Of a stretch of 64,000 nucleotides of DNA, positions 8,701 through 15,967 are shown piece by piece. The position numbers and the translations under genes are program-made. The DNA is taken from NCBI GenBank assembly GCA_943369755.1, contig CALROG020000003.1:96435-160434 (forward strand), written 5' to 3'. The notes below the pieces were generated by a model that searched no databases, was not told where the DNA came from, and saw nothing but the letters and a program-made list of their open reading frames with translations. This DNA comes from CALROG01 sp943369755. GTDB lineage: Bacteria > Pseudomonadota > Gammaproteobacteria > Burkholderiales > Burkholderiaceae_C. Positions within the stretch are counted from its first letter, which is position 1. Each line of letters starts with the position of its first letter.

Positions 8701-9874
8701 CGCCAACCCGGTGCTGGGCTACCTGCCCAACACACTGGCGGTACGCGCCCGCGAGCTCACCCTGGAGGGCCGCACGCTGCACAACGTGGTGGTCGGTGGT
8801 TCGCGCGAAGGCCTGGTCTGGCGCGCCAACGTGGACGCTGCCGAGCTCAATGGCTACCTTGAATACCGCCAGCCCTCGGGGGCGGGTGCGGGGCGCGTCT
8901 ATGCGCGTCTGGCACGCCTGAACATTGCCACCGCCGAAGCCAACGAGGTCGAGCGCCTGCTCGACCAGCAGCCTGCCAGCATCCCGGCGCTGGACATCGT
9001 GGTGGAAGACTTCGAGCTGCGCGGCAAAAAGCTGGGGCGGGTGGAAGTTGACGCAGCAAACCGCGGCGGCGGCACGGTAGCGCGAGACGGCGGGGTGCGC
9101 GAGTGGCGCTTGAACAAGCTCAGCCTGAGCATGCCCGAGGCTACTTTCAGCGCCACCGGCAACTGGGCCGCCGTGAACGCGCAGCCCGCGCCTGCGGGCG
9201 GTCCGCGGCCTGCCCGCAGCCCCGCGGAGCTGCGCCGCACGGTCATGAATTTCAAGCTCGACATTGCTGACTCCGGCCTGCTTCTTACGCGCTTTGGCAT
9301 GAAGGATGTCATCCGCCGCGGCAAGGGCAAACTGGAGGGCCAGGTCGCCTGGCTGGGCTCACCGCTGACGCTGGACTACCCGACGATGAGCGGCAATTTC
9401 AACGTCAGTATCGACTCGGGCCAGTTCCTCAAGGCCGACCCGGGCCTGGCCAAGCTGCTGGGCGTGCTCAGCCTGCAGGCCCTGCCGCGGCGGCTGACGC
9501 TGGATTTTCGCGACGTGTTCAGCGAAGGTTTTTCGTTTGACTTCGTGCGCGGTGACGTCACCATCCAGCAGGGCATTGCGGCGACCAATAACCTGCAAAT
9601 GAAGGGCGTCAACGCCGCGGTGCTGATGGAGGGCAAAGCCGACATCGCCAAAGAAACGCAAGACCTGAAAGTGGTGGTCGTGCCAGAGATCAATGCCGGT
9701 ACCGCCTCGCTGGTGGCAACCGTCATCAACCCGGTGGTGGGGCTGGGCACATTCCTGGCGCAGATGATTTTGCGCGACCCGTTGATTCGCGCGGCCACCC
9801 AGGAATTTCACATCGACGGCACCTGGGCCGACCCGCGCGTGACCAAGGTGGACCGCAGGGCGGCCGGCCCCTGA
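5750..9874 (+). CDS. yhdP: YhdP-family AsmA-like inter-membrane phospholipid transport protein
   Basis: The 1374-residue protein has one N-terminal membrane anchor (LLWLLLAAWLVFALAWGAL, about residues 20-38), a very long beta-rich periplasmic body of the DUF3971/AsmA type, and a C-terminal AsmA-like segment (KADIAKETQDLKVVVVPEIN; VINPVVGLGTFLAQ). Family members are thought to form a hydrophobic groove spanning the periplasm that carries phospholipids from inner to outer membrane, with TamB and YdbH as partial substitutes. Start 5750 (MNDSPPLPSRLL) puts the anchor at the N-terminus; an upstream in-frame start at 5636 overlaps glnE and adds unstructured sequence. The amidase gene follows after 16 bp, so they are probably cotranscribed. 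Confidence 0.9.
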   Translation: MNDSPPLPSRLLKTFAFTVRWLLWLLLAAWLVFALAWGALHGWIVPRIGELRPALEIEASRVLGVPVRIGEISARTEGLMPSFELANVVLLDPQGREALRLPRVVAGLSPRSLWNLGFEQLVIEQPEVDIRRAADGKIYVAGLDFSRDNTSQGRGADWFFSQTEFAVRGGTVRWTDELRGTATLALAGVDFVARNSARRHSLRLDATPPPGWGQRFSLRGQFRQPLLSTRQGQWQDWDGQLYADFAWVDVAQLRRHADLGLDVTQGQGALRLWADVSKGQVTGGAADIALDAVNATLGPQLQPLALSAVSGRLAGRRLANGFEFSTRDLQFRTSDGLAWPGGNVALSWTGAEGKLQAQGELRADRLDLAALSQVASRLPLGTATHAALATFAPKGLIETLQARWQGPLNGPEKYQAKGRASGLEFAALAATVPRSSTATRPPVGRPGLRGGAVEFDLTQAGGKARLSLNKGALDLPGVFEDPVVAFDQFAADAQWQFSGDAITLSLANIRFANADAQGQAEASWRTSDPAKSASHSRFPGVLDLQATLSRADGARVYRYLPQSILKDARDYVRESVIQGSASDVKVRVKGDLWDMPFNDPRLGEFRIAANVKNTTFAFVPRSFTPKGAVPWPALTQLSGELIFERSAMQVRGATARLIGAPGLQVTRAEARIPDLAHTTTVIVNAEVKGPLGESLALVNSSPLAALMGNALAKASATGNADLRLGLVLPIFNIASSKVRGSLTLAGNELQITPDSPLLGRARGVVNFTENGFTLANAQARMLGGDTRLEGGSRVLPVGSTEAPLLLRAQGQVSADGLRQARELGFVARLAQNMQGATTYSASLGFRRGVPELSISSNLQGLAVSLPAPLNKTADAVLALRYESALLRESLQPGTRLHDRLSFELGRAVSINYVRDLTVEPARVLRGAIGVGLAAGESAAAPEQGVMANINFNAIDVDAWERVLSGVSGAPVAAPVGTDGPAGGNANPVLGYLPNTLAVRARELTLEGRTLHNVVVGGSREGLVWRANVDAAELNGYLEYRQPSGAGAGRVYARLARLNIATAEANEVERLLDQQPASIPALDIVVEDFELRGKKLGRVEVDAANRGGGTVARDGGVREWRLNKLSLSMPEATFSATGNWAAVNAQPAPAGGPRPARSPAELRRTVMNFKLDIADSGLLLTRFGMKDVIRRGKGKLEGQVAWLGSPLTLDYPTMSGNFNVSIDSGQFLKADPGLAKLLGVLSLQALPRRLTLDFRDVFSEGFSFDFVRGDVTIQQGIAATNNLQMKGVNAAVLMEGKADIAKETQDLKVVVVPEINAGTASLVATVINPVVGLGTFLAQMILRDPLIRAATQEFHIDGTWADPRVTKVDRRAAGP

Positions 9875-9890
9875 ACCCCAAGGAAACGCC

Positions 9891-10697
9891 ATGAAAGCAG
9901 CAGCCATCCAGATGGTGTCGGGCAGCTCGCTCGATGCCAACCTGCGCGCGGCGCGTGCGCTGCTCGACGAGGCCGCGCAGGCGGGGGCGGAGCTGGCCGT
10001 ACTGCCCGAGTACTTCTGCCTGATGGGCCACCAGGACACCGACAAGCTGGCCGTGCGCGAGGCCTTTGGCAGCGGTGCGGTGCAGCAGTTCTTGGCGGAC
10101 ACCGCGCGCGCACTGGGCCTGTGGTTGGTGGGCGGCACACTGCCCCTGCAAGCCGGCGACGCCCACCATGTGCGCAACACCAGTCTGGTGTTCTCGCCAG
10201 CGGGCGAGTGTGTGGCGCGTTACGACAAGATGCATCTGTTCCGGTTTGACAACGGCCGTGAACACTATGACGAGTCACGCGTGATTGAGCGCGGCCACCA
10301 GCCGGTGGCGTTTGAGCTGCCCTCGCGCGATGGTCACCGCTGGCGAGTGGGCCTGAGCGTGTGCTACGACCTGCGCTTCCCGGAGCTGTACCGGGCGCTG
10401 GCCGCAGACGTTTTGCTGGTGCCCAGCGCCTTTACCTACACCACCGGCCAGGCCCACTGGGAGCTGCTGCTGCGCGCCCGTGCGGTTGAAAACCTGGCCT
10501 GCGTGGTGGCCCCGGCCCAGGGTGGCGTGCATGACAACGGCCGCCGTACCTGGGGCCATTCGATGCTGGTCGACCCCTGGGGTGCGGTGCTGGGCCAGCG
10601 GGCCGATGGCGCGGGCGTGGTGGTGGCTGAACTTGACGCAACGCGCCTGGCGGCTGTGCGCCAGCAACTGCCCGCTTTGGGGCACCGGGTCCTGTGA
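9891..10697 (+). CDS. Carbon-nitrogen hydrolase, Nit1/omega-amidase-like
   Basis: The 268-residue nitrilase-superfamily enzyme shows the complete Glu-Lys-Cys triad: LPEYF (Glu at about residue 40), YDKMHLF (Lys near 112) and VCYDLRFPELYR (Cys near 153). In Comamonadaceae such genes follow yhdP and are usually annotated as deaminated glutathione amidase or omega-amidase; the exact substrate cannot be fixed from sequence. It is cytoplasmic, with no signal peptide. AAGGAA lies 5 bases before ATG 9891. Its TGA overlaps the GTG of the downstream histidine kinase by four bases, so translation is probably coupled. Confidence 0.9.
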   Translation: MKAAAIQMVSGSSLDANLRAARALLDEAAQAGAELAVLPEYFCLMGHQDTDKLAVREAFGSGAVQQFLADTARALGLWLVGGTLPLQAGDAHHVRNTSLVFSPAGECVARYDKMHLFRFDNGREHYDESRVIERGHQPVAFELPSRDGHRWRVGLSVCYDLRFPELYRALAADVLLVPSAFTYTTGQAHWELLLRARAVENLACVVAPAQGGVHDNGRRTWGHSMLVDPWGAVLGQRADGAGVVVAELDATRLAAVRQQLPALGHRVL

Positions 10698-12739
10698 AGT
10701 ACTTCAACCCCGCCGCCGCCGCGCAGGCACTGGACCCGCGTCGTTTGTCAGTGCTGTGGCGCTGGTCACTGTGGGGCTTGCTGGTCGCGCTGGTGGTGGC
10801 TTTGCTGGTTACCCTGGTGTGGCTGGCCGGTCGCTATGAAGCCAGCCAGGTGCAAACCAGGCTGGAGCGCGATACCGCCGATGCGGTGAACGACATTCGC
10901 AACGGCCTGACCCGCAATATCCAGACCTTGCAGGCACTGCACGCGGGCAACCCCACGCCTGCCAGTTGGCAGGCTGAGGCCGCAGCCCGGCTGCGCGAAA
11001 ACCGTGAATGGCTGCGGGTGGAGTGGCGCGACCCCAGGCTGGTGCCGTTGGTCACGGCCGAGACGCCGTTTCGGGCCCCGGTGTTTGCCCGCCTTGGCCG
11101 CGACAACGCCCAGGCCGATGTGGCGCAGGCCTGCGCCAATGCGCGGCGGATTGCGGCGGCGGCTTATTCCACCAGCTACTTTGTGCCGCAGCTCGACGGC
11201 CTGGGTGTTGAAGTCATGGACCTGTGCATGCCCCAGGTGATGGCCGGTGAGCTGACGGGCTACATCGTGGCCACTTACTCACTGCAAGACATCCTGACCG
11301 AAATGATTGCCGTGCAGGTGACGCGCAGCGAAGAGGTCTCATTCACGGAAGCCGACGGCACCCGGCTGGCGCTGCACGGTGTGGCGCGGCGCGGCAGCCG
11401 GATTTTCACGGCCCAGCAACTGGTGGACCTGCCCGGCAATACGCTGGTGCTGCGCATCGACAGCTGGCGTGGCGCGCCCGACCTGTTCCCCAATGTGCTG
11501 ACCGCGCTGGTCACCGCGATGTCGATCGCCCTGGTGTCGGTACTGGTGCTGCTGTCCAAGGACATGCGCCGGCGCCTGCGCGCCGAGCACGACCTGGCCG
11601 AGGCACTGGCCTTTCGCAAGGCCATGGAGGACTCGCTCGTCACCGGGCTGCGTGCGCGCGACCTGCAAGGCCACATTACCTACGTGAACCCGGCGTTTTG
11701 CCACATGGTGGGCTTCACGCCCGACGAGTTGCTGGGCCATGCCACGCCCGCGCCTTACTGGCCGCCCGAGCTGGCCGATGAGTACCACCAGCGCCAGGCG
11801 ATCCGCCTGGCCGGCCAGGCAGCACCACCGCGTGAGGGCTTCGAGTCGGTCTTCATGCGCAAGGACGGCTCGCGCTTCCCGGTGCTGATCATTGAGGCCC
11901 CGCTGATCAACGCCAGCGGCGTCCAGACCGGCTGGATGAGCGCGTTCCTGGACATCAGCGAGCAGCGCCGGGTGGAAGAGTTGTCACGCGCCAGCCAGGA
12001 TCGGCTGCAGGCCACCGCGCGCCTGGCCACCGTGGGCGAAATGGCCTCTTTGTTGAGCCACGAGCTGAACCAGCCGCTGGCCGCGATTTCGAGCTACGCC
12101 ACCGGCTCGATGAATTTGCTCAAGAGCGGCCCGCATGCCGTGGCCGACCTTGAAGTGGCGATGCGCCGCATTGCCGAGCAGGCCGAGCGTGCCGGCAAGG
12201 TCATCAAGAGCGTGCACGACTTCGTGCGTCGGCGCGACCAGGCCCGCGAGCCGATGGCAGCCCAGGCCCTGCTGGACGCGATCATGCCGCTGGTCAGCCT
12301 GCAAGCCCGCAAACTGGGCGTGCGGGTAGAAACGCGGGTGGCTGGCAATCTGCCCGCCGTGCTGTGCGACCGCACCATGGTCGAACAGGTGCTGCTGAAC
12401 CTGGCGCGCAATGCCATGCAGGCCATGGACGCTGCGGCGTCGCCCGACAAGTCATTGACGATCCAGATTCGTCGCGCCAGCACCGGCGAGAACAGCGCCA
12501 AGGCCTGGCTGGAGTTTCTGGTGGCCGACCACGGCCCCGGCATCCCGCCCGAGGTGGCGCAACAACTGTTCACGCCGTTCTTCACCACCAAGGCCGAGGG
12601 CATGGGCCTGGGCTTGAGCCTGTGCCGCACCGTGATTGAACAACATGGGGGATTCCTCGGGTTCGAGTCGAACCCGCCGCAGGGTACGATTTTCAAGTTC
12701 ACTTTGCCGGTCGTCACCCAGCCCGAAGCCCCCACCTGA
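10694..12739 (+). CDS. Membrane PAS-domain sensor histidine kinase, DctS-like
   Basis: This 681-residue kinase starts with GTG overlapping the amidase stop (GTGA). Domains in order: TM1 (about 25-47), a periplasmic sensor of about 230 residues, TM2 (about 276-296), a PAS domain (ITYVNPAFCHMVGFTPDELLG), a HisKA phosphoacceptor box (LLSHELNQPLAAISSYA) and an HATPase with N box NLARNAMQAM, G1 DHGPGIP and G2 EGMGLGLSL. The architecture resembles DctS-type sensors of C4-dicarboxylates or other organic acids; that ligand is inference. It is paired with the FixJ-type regulator that starts on its last base. Confidence 0.88.
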   Translation: MKYFNPAAAAQALDPRRLSVLWRWSLWGLLVALVVALLVTLVWLAGRYEASQVQTRLERDTADAVNDIRNGLTRNIQTLQALHAGNPTPASWQAEAAARLRENREWLRVEWRDPRLVPLVTAETPFRAPVFARLGRDNAQADVAQACANARRIAAAAYSTSYFVPQLDGLGVEVMDLCMPQVMAGELTGYIVATYSLQDILTEMIAVQVTRSEEVSFTEADGTRLALHGVARRGSRIFTAQQLVDLPGNTLVLRIDSWRGAPDLFPNVLTALVTAMSIALVSVLVLLSKDMRRRLRAEHDLAEALAFRKAMEDSLVTGLRARDLQGHITYVNPAFCHMVGFTPDELLGHATPAPYWPPELADEYHQRQAIRLAGQAAPPREGFESVFMRKDGSRFPVLIIEAPLINASGVQTGWMSAFLDISEQRRVEELSRASQDRLQATARLATVGEMASLLSHELNQPLAAISSYATGSMNLLKSGPHAVADLEVAMRRIAEQAERAGKVIKSVHDFVRRRDQAREPMAAQALLDAIMPLVSLQARKLGVRVETRVAGNLPAVLCDRTMVEQVLLNLARNAMQAMDAAASPDKSLTIQIRRASTGENSAKAWLEFLVADHGPGIPPEVAQQLFTPFFTTKAEGMGLGLSLCRTVIEQHGGFLGFESNPPQGTIFKFTLPVVTQPEAPT

Positions 12740-13365
12740 TGCAACCCGCCCTCAACGCCACCGTGTTCATCGTCGACGACGACGCCAGCGTGCGCGAGGC
12801 GCTGGCCTGGCTGCTGCGCTCACGCCACCTGCCCAGCGAAACCTTTGCCGGCGGCGAGGAGTTCGAGCGTTTTTTGAACGACGGTTTCGTGCCGCGTGAG
12901 CCCTGCTGTGTGCTGTTGGATGTGCGCATGCCAGGGATGAGCGGGCTGGCGTTGTTTGAAAAAATCATCGAGCGCGGCCTGGCGGCGGCGCTGCCTGTGA
13001 TTTTTCTCACCGGCCATGCCGACGTGCCCACGGCGGTAGAGGCAGTGAAACGCGGGGCCTTTGACTTTTGTGAAAAGCCGTTTTCCGACAACGCCTTGGT
13101 GGACCGCATTGAGCAGGCAATTGCCCAGTCGGCCCAGACGCTGGCCCTGCTGCGCCAGGCCACCCAGTTGCAGCAGCGCCTGGCTGACCTGACCGAACGC
13201 GAGCGCGACGTGATGCGCCTTGTGGTCGAAGGACTGCCCAACAAGCTGATCGCTGATCAGCTGGACATCAGCGTGCGCACTGTCGAAGTGCACCGCGCCC
13301 GGGTCTTTGACAAGATGGAAGTGAAGTCAGCGGTGGAGCTGGCCAACTTGCTGCGGGACTTGTAG
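12739..13365 (+). CDS. FixJ/DctR-like response regulator (REC-LuxR HTH)
   Basis: The 208-residue protein has a receiver domain with the acidic pocket (FIVDDDAS), phosphoacceptor Asp in LLDVRMPGMSG, the switch Thr in FLTGHAD and Lys in CEKPF, then a LuxR/FixJ helix-turn-helix (LTERERDVMRLVVEGLPN, KLIADQLDISVRTVEVHRA). Its ATG overlaps the kinase TGA by one base, so the two form a cognate pair. It should activate target promoters when phosphorylated. No transporter gene is next to it, so targets are unknown from this window. Confidence 0.92.
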   Translation: MQPALNATVFIVDDDASVREALAWLLRSRHLPSETFAGGEEFERFLNDGFVPREPCCVLLDVRMPGMSGLALFEKIIERGLAAALPVIFLTGHADVPTAVEAVKRGAFDFCEKPFSDNALVDRIEQAIAQSAQTLALLRQATQLQQRLADLTERERDVMRLVVEGLPNKLIADQLDISVRTVEVHRARVFDKMEVKSAVELANLLRDL

Positions 13366-13367
13366 TT

Positions 13368-13430
13368 GCTATTATTTTTATAGTGGCTCACGCAGTATTT
13401 ATGCGGGCTACAGCCTATTTTGGCTTTGAA
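13368..13430 (+). repeat. Dispersed repeat family A, copy 2
   Basis: This is one of the best-preserved copies: GCTATTA, A/T-rich spacer, ATAGTGGCTCACGCAGTAT, GCGGGCTACAGCC, TTTTGGCTTTGAA. It lies just after the response regulator stop and overlaps the 3' end of the small minus-strand gene at 13415-13558, whose last residues and stop codon it supplies. Confidence 0.9.
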
Positions 13431-13558
13431 TCAGGGTTGTGGGCAGTGGTTTCGTCCGCCGGCAGTTCGCCCTTGTTGCGGCCCGAGAACATGGTCCACC
13501 AGACAATGCCCACCAGTATCACCAGGGCCAGCAGCGCCTCAAGCAGAATCAGACCCAT
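13415..13558 (-). CDS. Small single-pass membrane protein, unknown function
   Basis: A 47-codon frame starts MGLILLEALLALVILVGIVW and continues WTMFSGRNKG, giving one strong N-terminal membrane helix and a short polar tail ending DSKPK. The last codons (DSKPK and TAG) fall within the dispersed repeat, so the C-terminus was probably rewritten by the repeat. Its ATG shares the CATG palindrome with the mltA start on the other strand. GGAAA upstream could serve as ribosome site. I do not recognise a function; the length and hydrophobic profile make a real small protein more likely than a chance frame, but proof is lacking. Confidence 0.5.
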   Translation of the reverse strand: MGLILLEALLALVILVGIVWWTMFSGRNKGELPADETTAHNPDSKPK

Positions 13559-14750
13559 GACGCGTTTCCCCTGGCTTGTTGCAACGGTGCTGATTGTAGG
13601 AATGCTGGCCGGCTGCGCCAGCGCGCCCCCAATTACCCCTGCGCCGTCCCCCGAGCCGCCTGCGGCCTCTGTGCCCCTGCCCTCGGGGCCTGCCCTGCCG
13701 TCGGTCACCCTCGACGACACTGCCGCGCTGCCGCCCCCAATGCAGCAGCCCAAAAGCCGCTGGACGCCGGTGCGCTGGGCCGAGCTGCCTGGCTTTACCA
13801 ACGACACCCTGTTTGACGCCTGGAACGCCTGGCTCAAAAGCTGCGAACGGCCCGGCCCGGTGTTTGCGCCGCTGTGTGGCGACGTGCGGCGCCTGAGCAT
13901 CGCCAGCGCCGACGAGCAGCGCGCCTGGCTGCGCCTGCGCCTGCAGCCGTACCGGGTGGAGGCACTGTCAGGTGCTGCCGGTGCTTCGGCGGGCGCGCAC
14001 GAAGGGTTGCTCACCGGCTATTACGAGCCCCTGCTCGACGCCACGCGCCAGCCCAGCGCCAGCAATGCCGTGCCCTTGTACCGCCCGCCCGCCACACTGG
14101 CCAGCCGCCGGCCCTGGTACACCCGGCAGGAAATTGACACCCTGCCCGAGGCGCGCGCCGCGCTACAGGGCCGTGAAATCGCCTACCTGGCCGACCCGCT
14201 GGATGCACTGGTGTTGCAGATTCAGGGCTCAGGCCGGGTACGCATTGCCGAGGCCGATGGCCGCCAGCGGCTGGTGCGCCTGGCCTTTGCCGGCAGCAAC
14301 GAGCAGCCCTACCGCAGCGTCGGGAGCTGGTTGCTGCAACAGGGCTTGATCCGCGATGCGTCGTGGCCCGGCATCAAGGCCTGGGCCCGGCAAAACCCGC
14401 AGCGCGTCAAAGAGATGCTGTGGAGCAACCCGCGCACCGTGTTCTTCCGGGAAGAGCCGCTGAGCGAGCTGGACGTCAACTTCGGCCCGCGTGGTGCCCA
14501 AGGTGTGGCGCTGACGCCCGGGCGCTCGATTGCGGTGGACCGCGAAAGCATTCCCTACGGCACGCCGGTCTGGCTGGCCTCCAGCGGCCCGCAGATCAAC
14601 CTGCAGCGCCTGGTGCTGGCGCAAGACACTGGCAGCGCCATCGTTGGCGCGGTGCGCGCCGACTACTTTGCCGGCTGGGGCCCCGAGGCGGGCGAGCTGG
14701 CAGGGCGGCTGAAGCAGCCGCTGCGGTTGTGGGTGTTGTGGCCGAAGTAA
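13557..14750 (+). CDS. mltA: Membrane-bound lytic murein transglycosylase A
   Basis: The 397-residue lipoprotein cleaves peptidoglycan glycan strands with formation of 1,6-anhydromuramic acid at the outer membrane. From ATG 13557 it has a clear lipoprotein signal (TVLIVGMLAGCASAPP, lipid Cys about residue 21), a Pro-rich linker, the MltA domain (EGLLTGYYEPLLDATR; LQIQGSGRVRI) and the C-terminal 3D domain (VLAQDTGSAIVGAVRADYF) with its conserved Asp residues. An upstream in-frame start at 13383 runs through the repeat and antisense to the small membrane gene, so it is rejected. No good Shine-Dalgarno precedes 13557, and the promoter must lie inside or beyond the small gene. Confidence 0.93.
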   Translation: MTRFPWLVATVLIVGMLAGCASAPPITPAPSPEPPAASVPLPSGPALPSVTLDDTAALPPPMQQPKSRWTPVRWAELPGFTNDTLFDAWNAWLKSCERPGPVFAPLCGDVRRLSIASADEQRAWLRLRLQPYRVEALSGAAGASAGAHEGLLTGYYEPLLDATRQPSASNAVPLYRPPATLASRRPWYTRQEIDTLPEARAALQGREIAYLADPLDALVLQIQGSGRVRIAEADGRQRLVRLAFAGSNEQPYRSVGSWLLQQGLIRDASWPGIKAWARQNPQRVKEMLWSNPRTVFFREEPLSELDVNFGPRGAQGVALTPGRSIAVDRESIPYGTPVWLASSGPQINLQRLVLAQDTGSAIVGAVRADYFAGWGPEAGELAGRLKQPLRLWVLWPK

Positions 14751-14757
14751 GGTGAAG

Positions 14758-15057
14758 TCAAGCCGGCTGAAACACCCGAATCCGGGCGACCAGTGCGTCC
14801 TTCAGGTTGCGCGCGGCAATGCGGGTGTCGTACTCGGCTTGCAGGTTCATCCAGAACCGCGGCTCCATGGAAAAGAAGATGCCCAGCCGCAACGCGGTGT
14901 CGGCCGTAATGGGGCGCTTGCCATTGACCAGCTCGCTGATTCGGCTGGGCGGCACGTCAATGTCCGCCGCCAACTGGCGCGCGCTGATGCCCATGGGCTT
15001 CATGAAGTCTTCCAGCAGCACCTCGCCGGGATGGATTTCGTCTAGCAATTGGGTCAT
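14758..15057 (-). CDS. higA: HigA-family antitoxin
   Basis: This 99-residue XRE-type protein begins with the HigA signature IHPGEVLLEDFMKPMGIS, then a helix-turn-helix (ARQLAADIDVPPSRISELVNGKRPIT) and the typical tail (TALRLGIFFSMEPRFWMNLQ). HigA neutralises HigB and represses the operon. It follows higB by 9 bp, the toxin-first order typical of higBA. It is convergent with mltA, with stops only 7 bp apart. Confidence 0.93.
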   Translation of the reverse strand: MTQLLDEIHPGEVLLEDFMKPMGISARQLAADIDVPPSRISELVNGKRPITADTALRLGIFFSMEPRFWMNLQAEYDTRIAARNLKDALVARIRVFQPA

Positions 15058-15066
15058 GTGTCGCTC

Positions 15067-15345
15067 CTAGTGGTAGTCCACGATTTCAACGCGCTGCGCG
15101 CCGTCGTCCTGCCAGACAAAACAGATACGCCATTGGTCGTTGATTCGAATGCTGTGCCAACCCTTCCGGTCGCCCTTCAATGCCTCCAACTGGTTGCCCG
15201 GCGGCACGCGCAAGCTGGCCAACTCGGTCGCCGCATGCAGCTGAAGCAGCTTGCGCCGCGCCGCACGCTCGATGTTGCGAAAGCGCTTGACGGCATGGCT
15301 ATCAAACAGCGCCTGGGTGTCACGACAGGCGAACGAGTGGATCAT
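15067..15345 (-). CDS. higB: HigB/RelE-family toxin (ribosome-dependent mRNA interferase)
   Basis: The 92-residue protein has the HigB core: FRNIERAARRKLLQLHAA, LRVPPGNQLEALKGDRKG, WHSIRINDQWRICFVW and VEIVDYH. Family members cut mRNA in the ribosomal A site. Start ATG 15345 lies right behind a promoter/operator palindrome. The system is probably chromosomal and autoregulated; both genes look intact. Confidence 0.92.
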   Translation of the reverse strand: MIHSFACRDTQALFDSHAVKRFRNIERAARRKLLQLHAATELASLRVPPGNQLEALKGDRKGWHSIRINDQWRICFVWQDDGAQRVEIVDYH

Positions 15346-15348
15346 GTT

Positions 15349-15382
15349 GTAATTATATTCTGCGAAACAGAATCTTAATTAC
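15349..15382. promoter_or_regulatory. higBA promoter/operator with nested inverted repeats
   Basis: Outer arms GTAATTA/TAATTAC (15349-15355, 15376-15382) and inner arms ATTCTG/CAGAAT (15357-15362, 15368-15373) surround a 5 bp loop. On the minus strand TATAAT (15352-15357) lies 6 bp before the higB ATG, so the palindrome covers the promoter, as expected for repression by HigA. The leader would be extremely short. Confidence 0.65.
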
Positions 15383-15429
15383 AGAAAATTGTCGCCGATC
15401 GAACCACGCAAGCCTTGTTCGCTCTTCTT

Positions 15430-15492
15430 TTGCTATAAAAATACGAGCGCCATGAGCAGCATTCATAGGGGCTACAGGCAGAAATAGCTTGA
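15430..15492 (+). repeat. Dispersed repeat family A, copy 3 (diverged, intergenic)
   Basis: TGCTATAAAAATACGAGCGC, CATGAGCAG, CATAGGGGCTACAGGC and AATAGCTTGAG keep the family outline with more differences than copies 2, 5 or 7. It lies in the gap between higB and the small lipoprotein gene. Confidence 0.65.
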
Positions 15493-15531
15493 GATCTGGC
15501 ACCAATAGCGGGCAGGCGTATAAAGGCACGC

Positions 15532-15858
15532 ATGACGCCGCTCCTTCGCCCCCTTGCGCTGGCTTGCCTGGCCAGCCTGCTGGCCGCTTGCGCCGGGCCT
15601 GCCACCGGCCCGGCCCTGCCGCGCTATGTGTGCGAGCAGGGCATTGAGTTCACCGTGCGCGTCGTGGACGACACCGTCGTGCTGGACGGGGCACGCGGGC
15701 GCGAGGTGCTGTACCGCGACGCACCAGGCTTGCCGCCGCAGCGTGCGGCCTACAGCAACGCCCGCATGAAGGCCGAGTTTGGTCTGGGGGCCACCGGCCG
15801 CGAGGCTGTGGTGCGCTACCCGCTGCTGCCGCTGGCGCTGCGCTGCGCGCGCGACTGA
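15532..15858 (+). CDS. Small lipoprotein, possibly MliC/C-type lysozyme inhibitor-like
   Basis: The 108-residue product has a lipoprotein signal (LALACLASLLAACAGP, lipid Cys about residue 20). The mature part has YVCEQGIEFTVRVVDD near its start, YSNARMKAEFGLG and a final Cys (LALRCARD), so a disulfide between the two Cys is plausible. The YxCxxG start and the YSN...F pattern recall MliC/PliC-type lysozyme inhibitors, but the match is partial and by eye. It could equally be an unrelated small periplasmic lipoprotein. It stands alone between higBA and phoX. Confidence 0.6.
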   Translation: MTPLLRPLALACLASLLAACAGPATGPALPRYVCEQGIEFTVRVVDDTVVLDGARGREVLYRDAPGLPPQRAAYSNARMKAEFGLGATGREAVVRYPLLPLALRCARD

Positions 15859-15859
15859 G

Positions 15860-15910
15860 CGTTCACGGCCGCGTCACCGTTGTGTCATCGGGCCGCCTTG
15901 GCGGTGTCAT
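15860..15910 (+). promoter_or_regulatory. Pho-box-like array upstream of phoX
   Basis: Seven-base half-sites recur at exact 11 bp spacing: CGTTCAC (15860), GCGTCAC (15871), GTGTCAT (15882), a degenerate CCGCCTT (15893) and GTGTCAT (15904). PhoB sites are 7 bp direct repeats resembling CTGTCAT with 11 bp period, so this fits phosphate-starvation control of the phosphatase downstream. CATAGC near 15919 is a possible -10. Confidence 0.6.
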
Positions 15911-15967
15911 GTGCGTTGCATAGCCTTGCCGGTTTGAGTTTCAACACCGACCGAAAGGCAGACCCCG

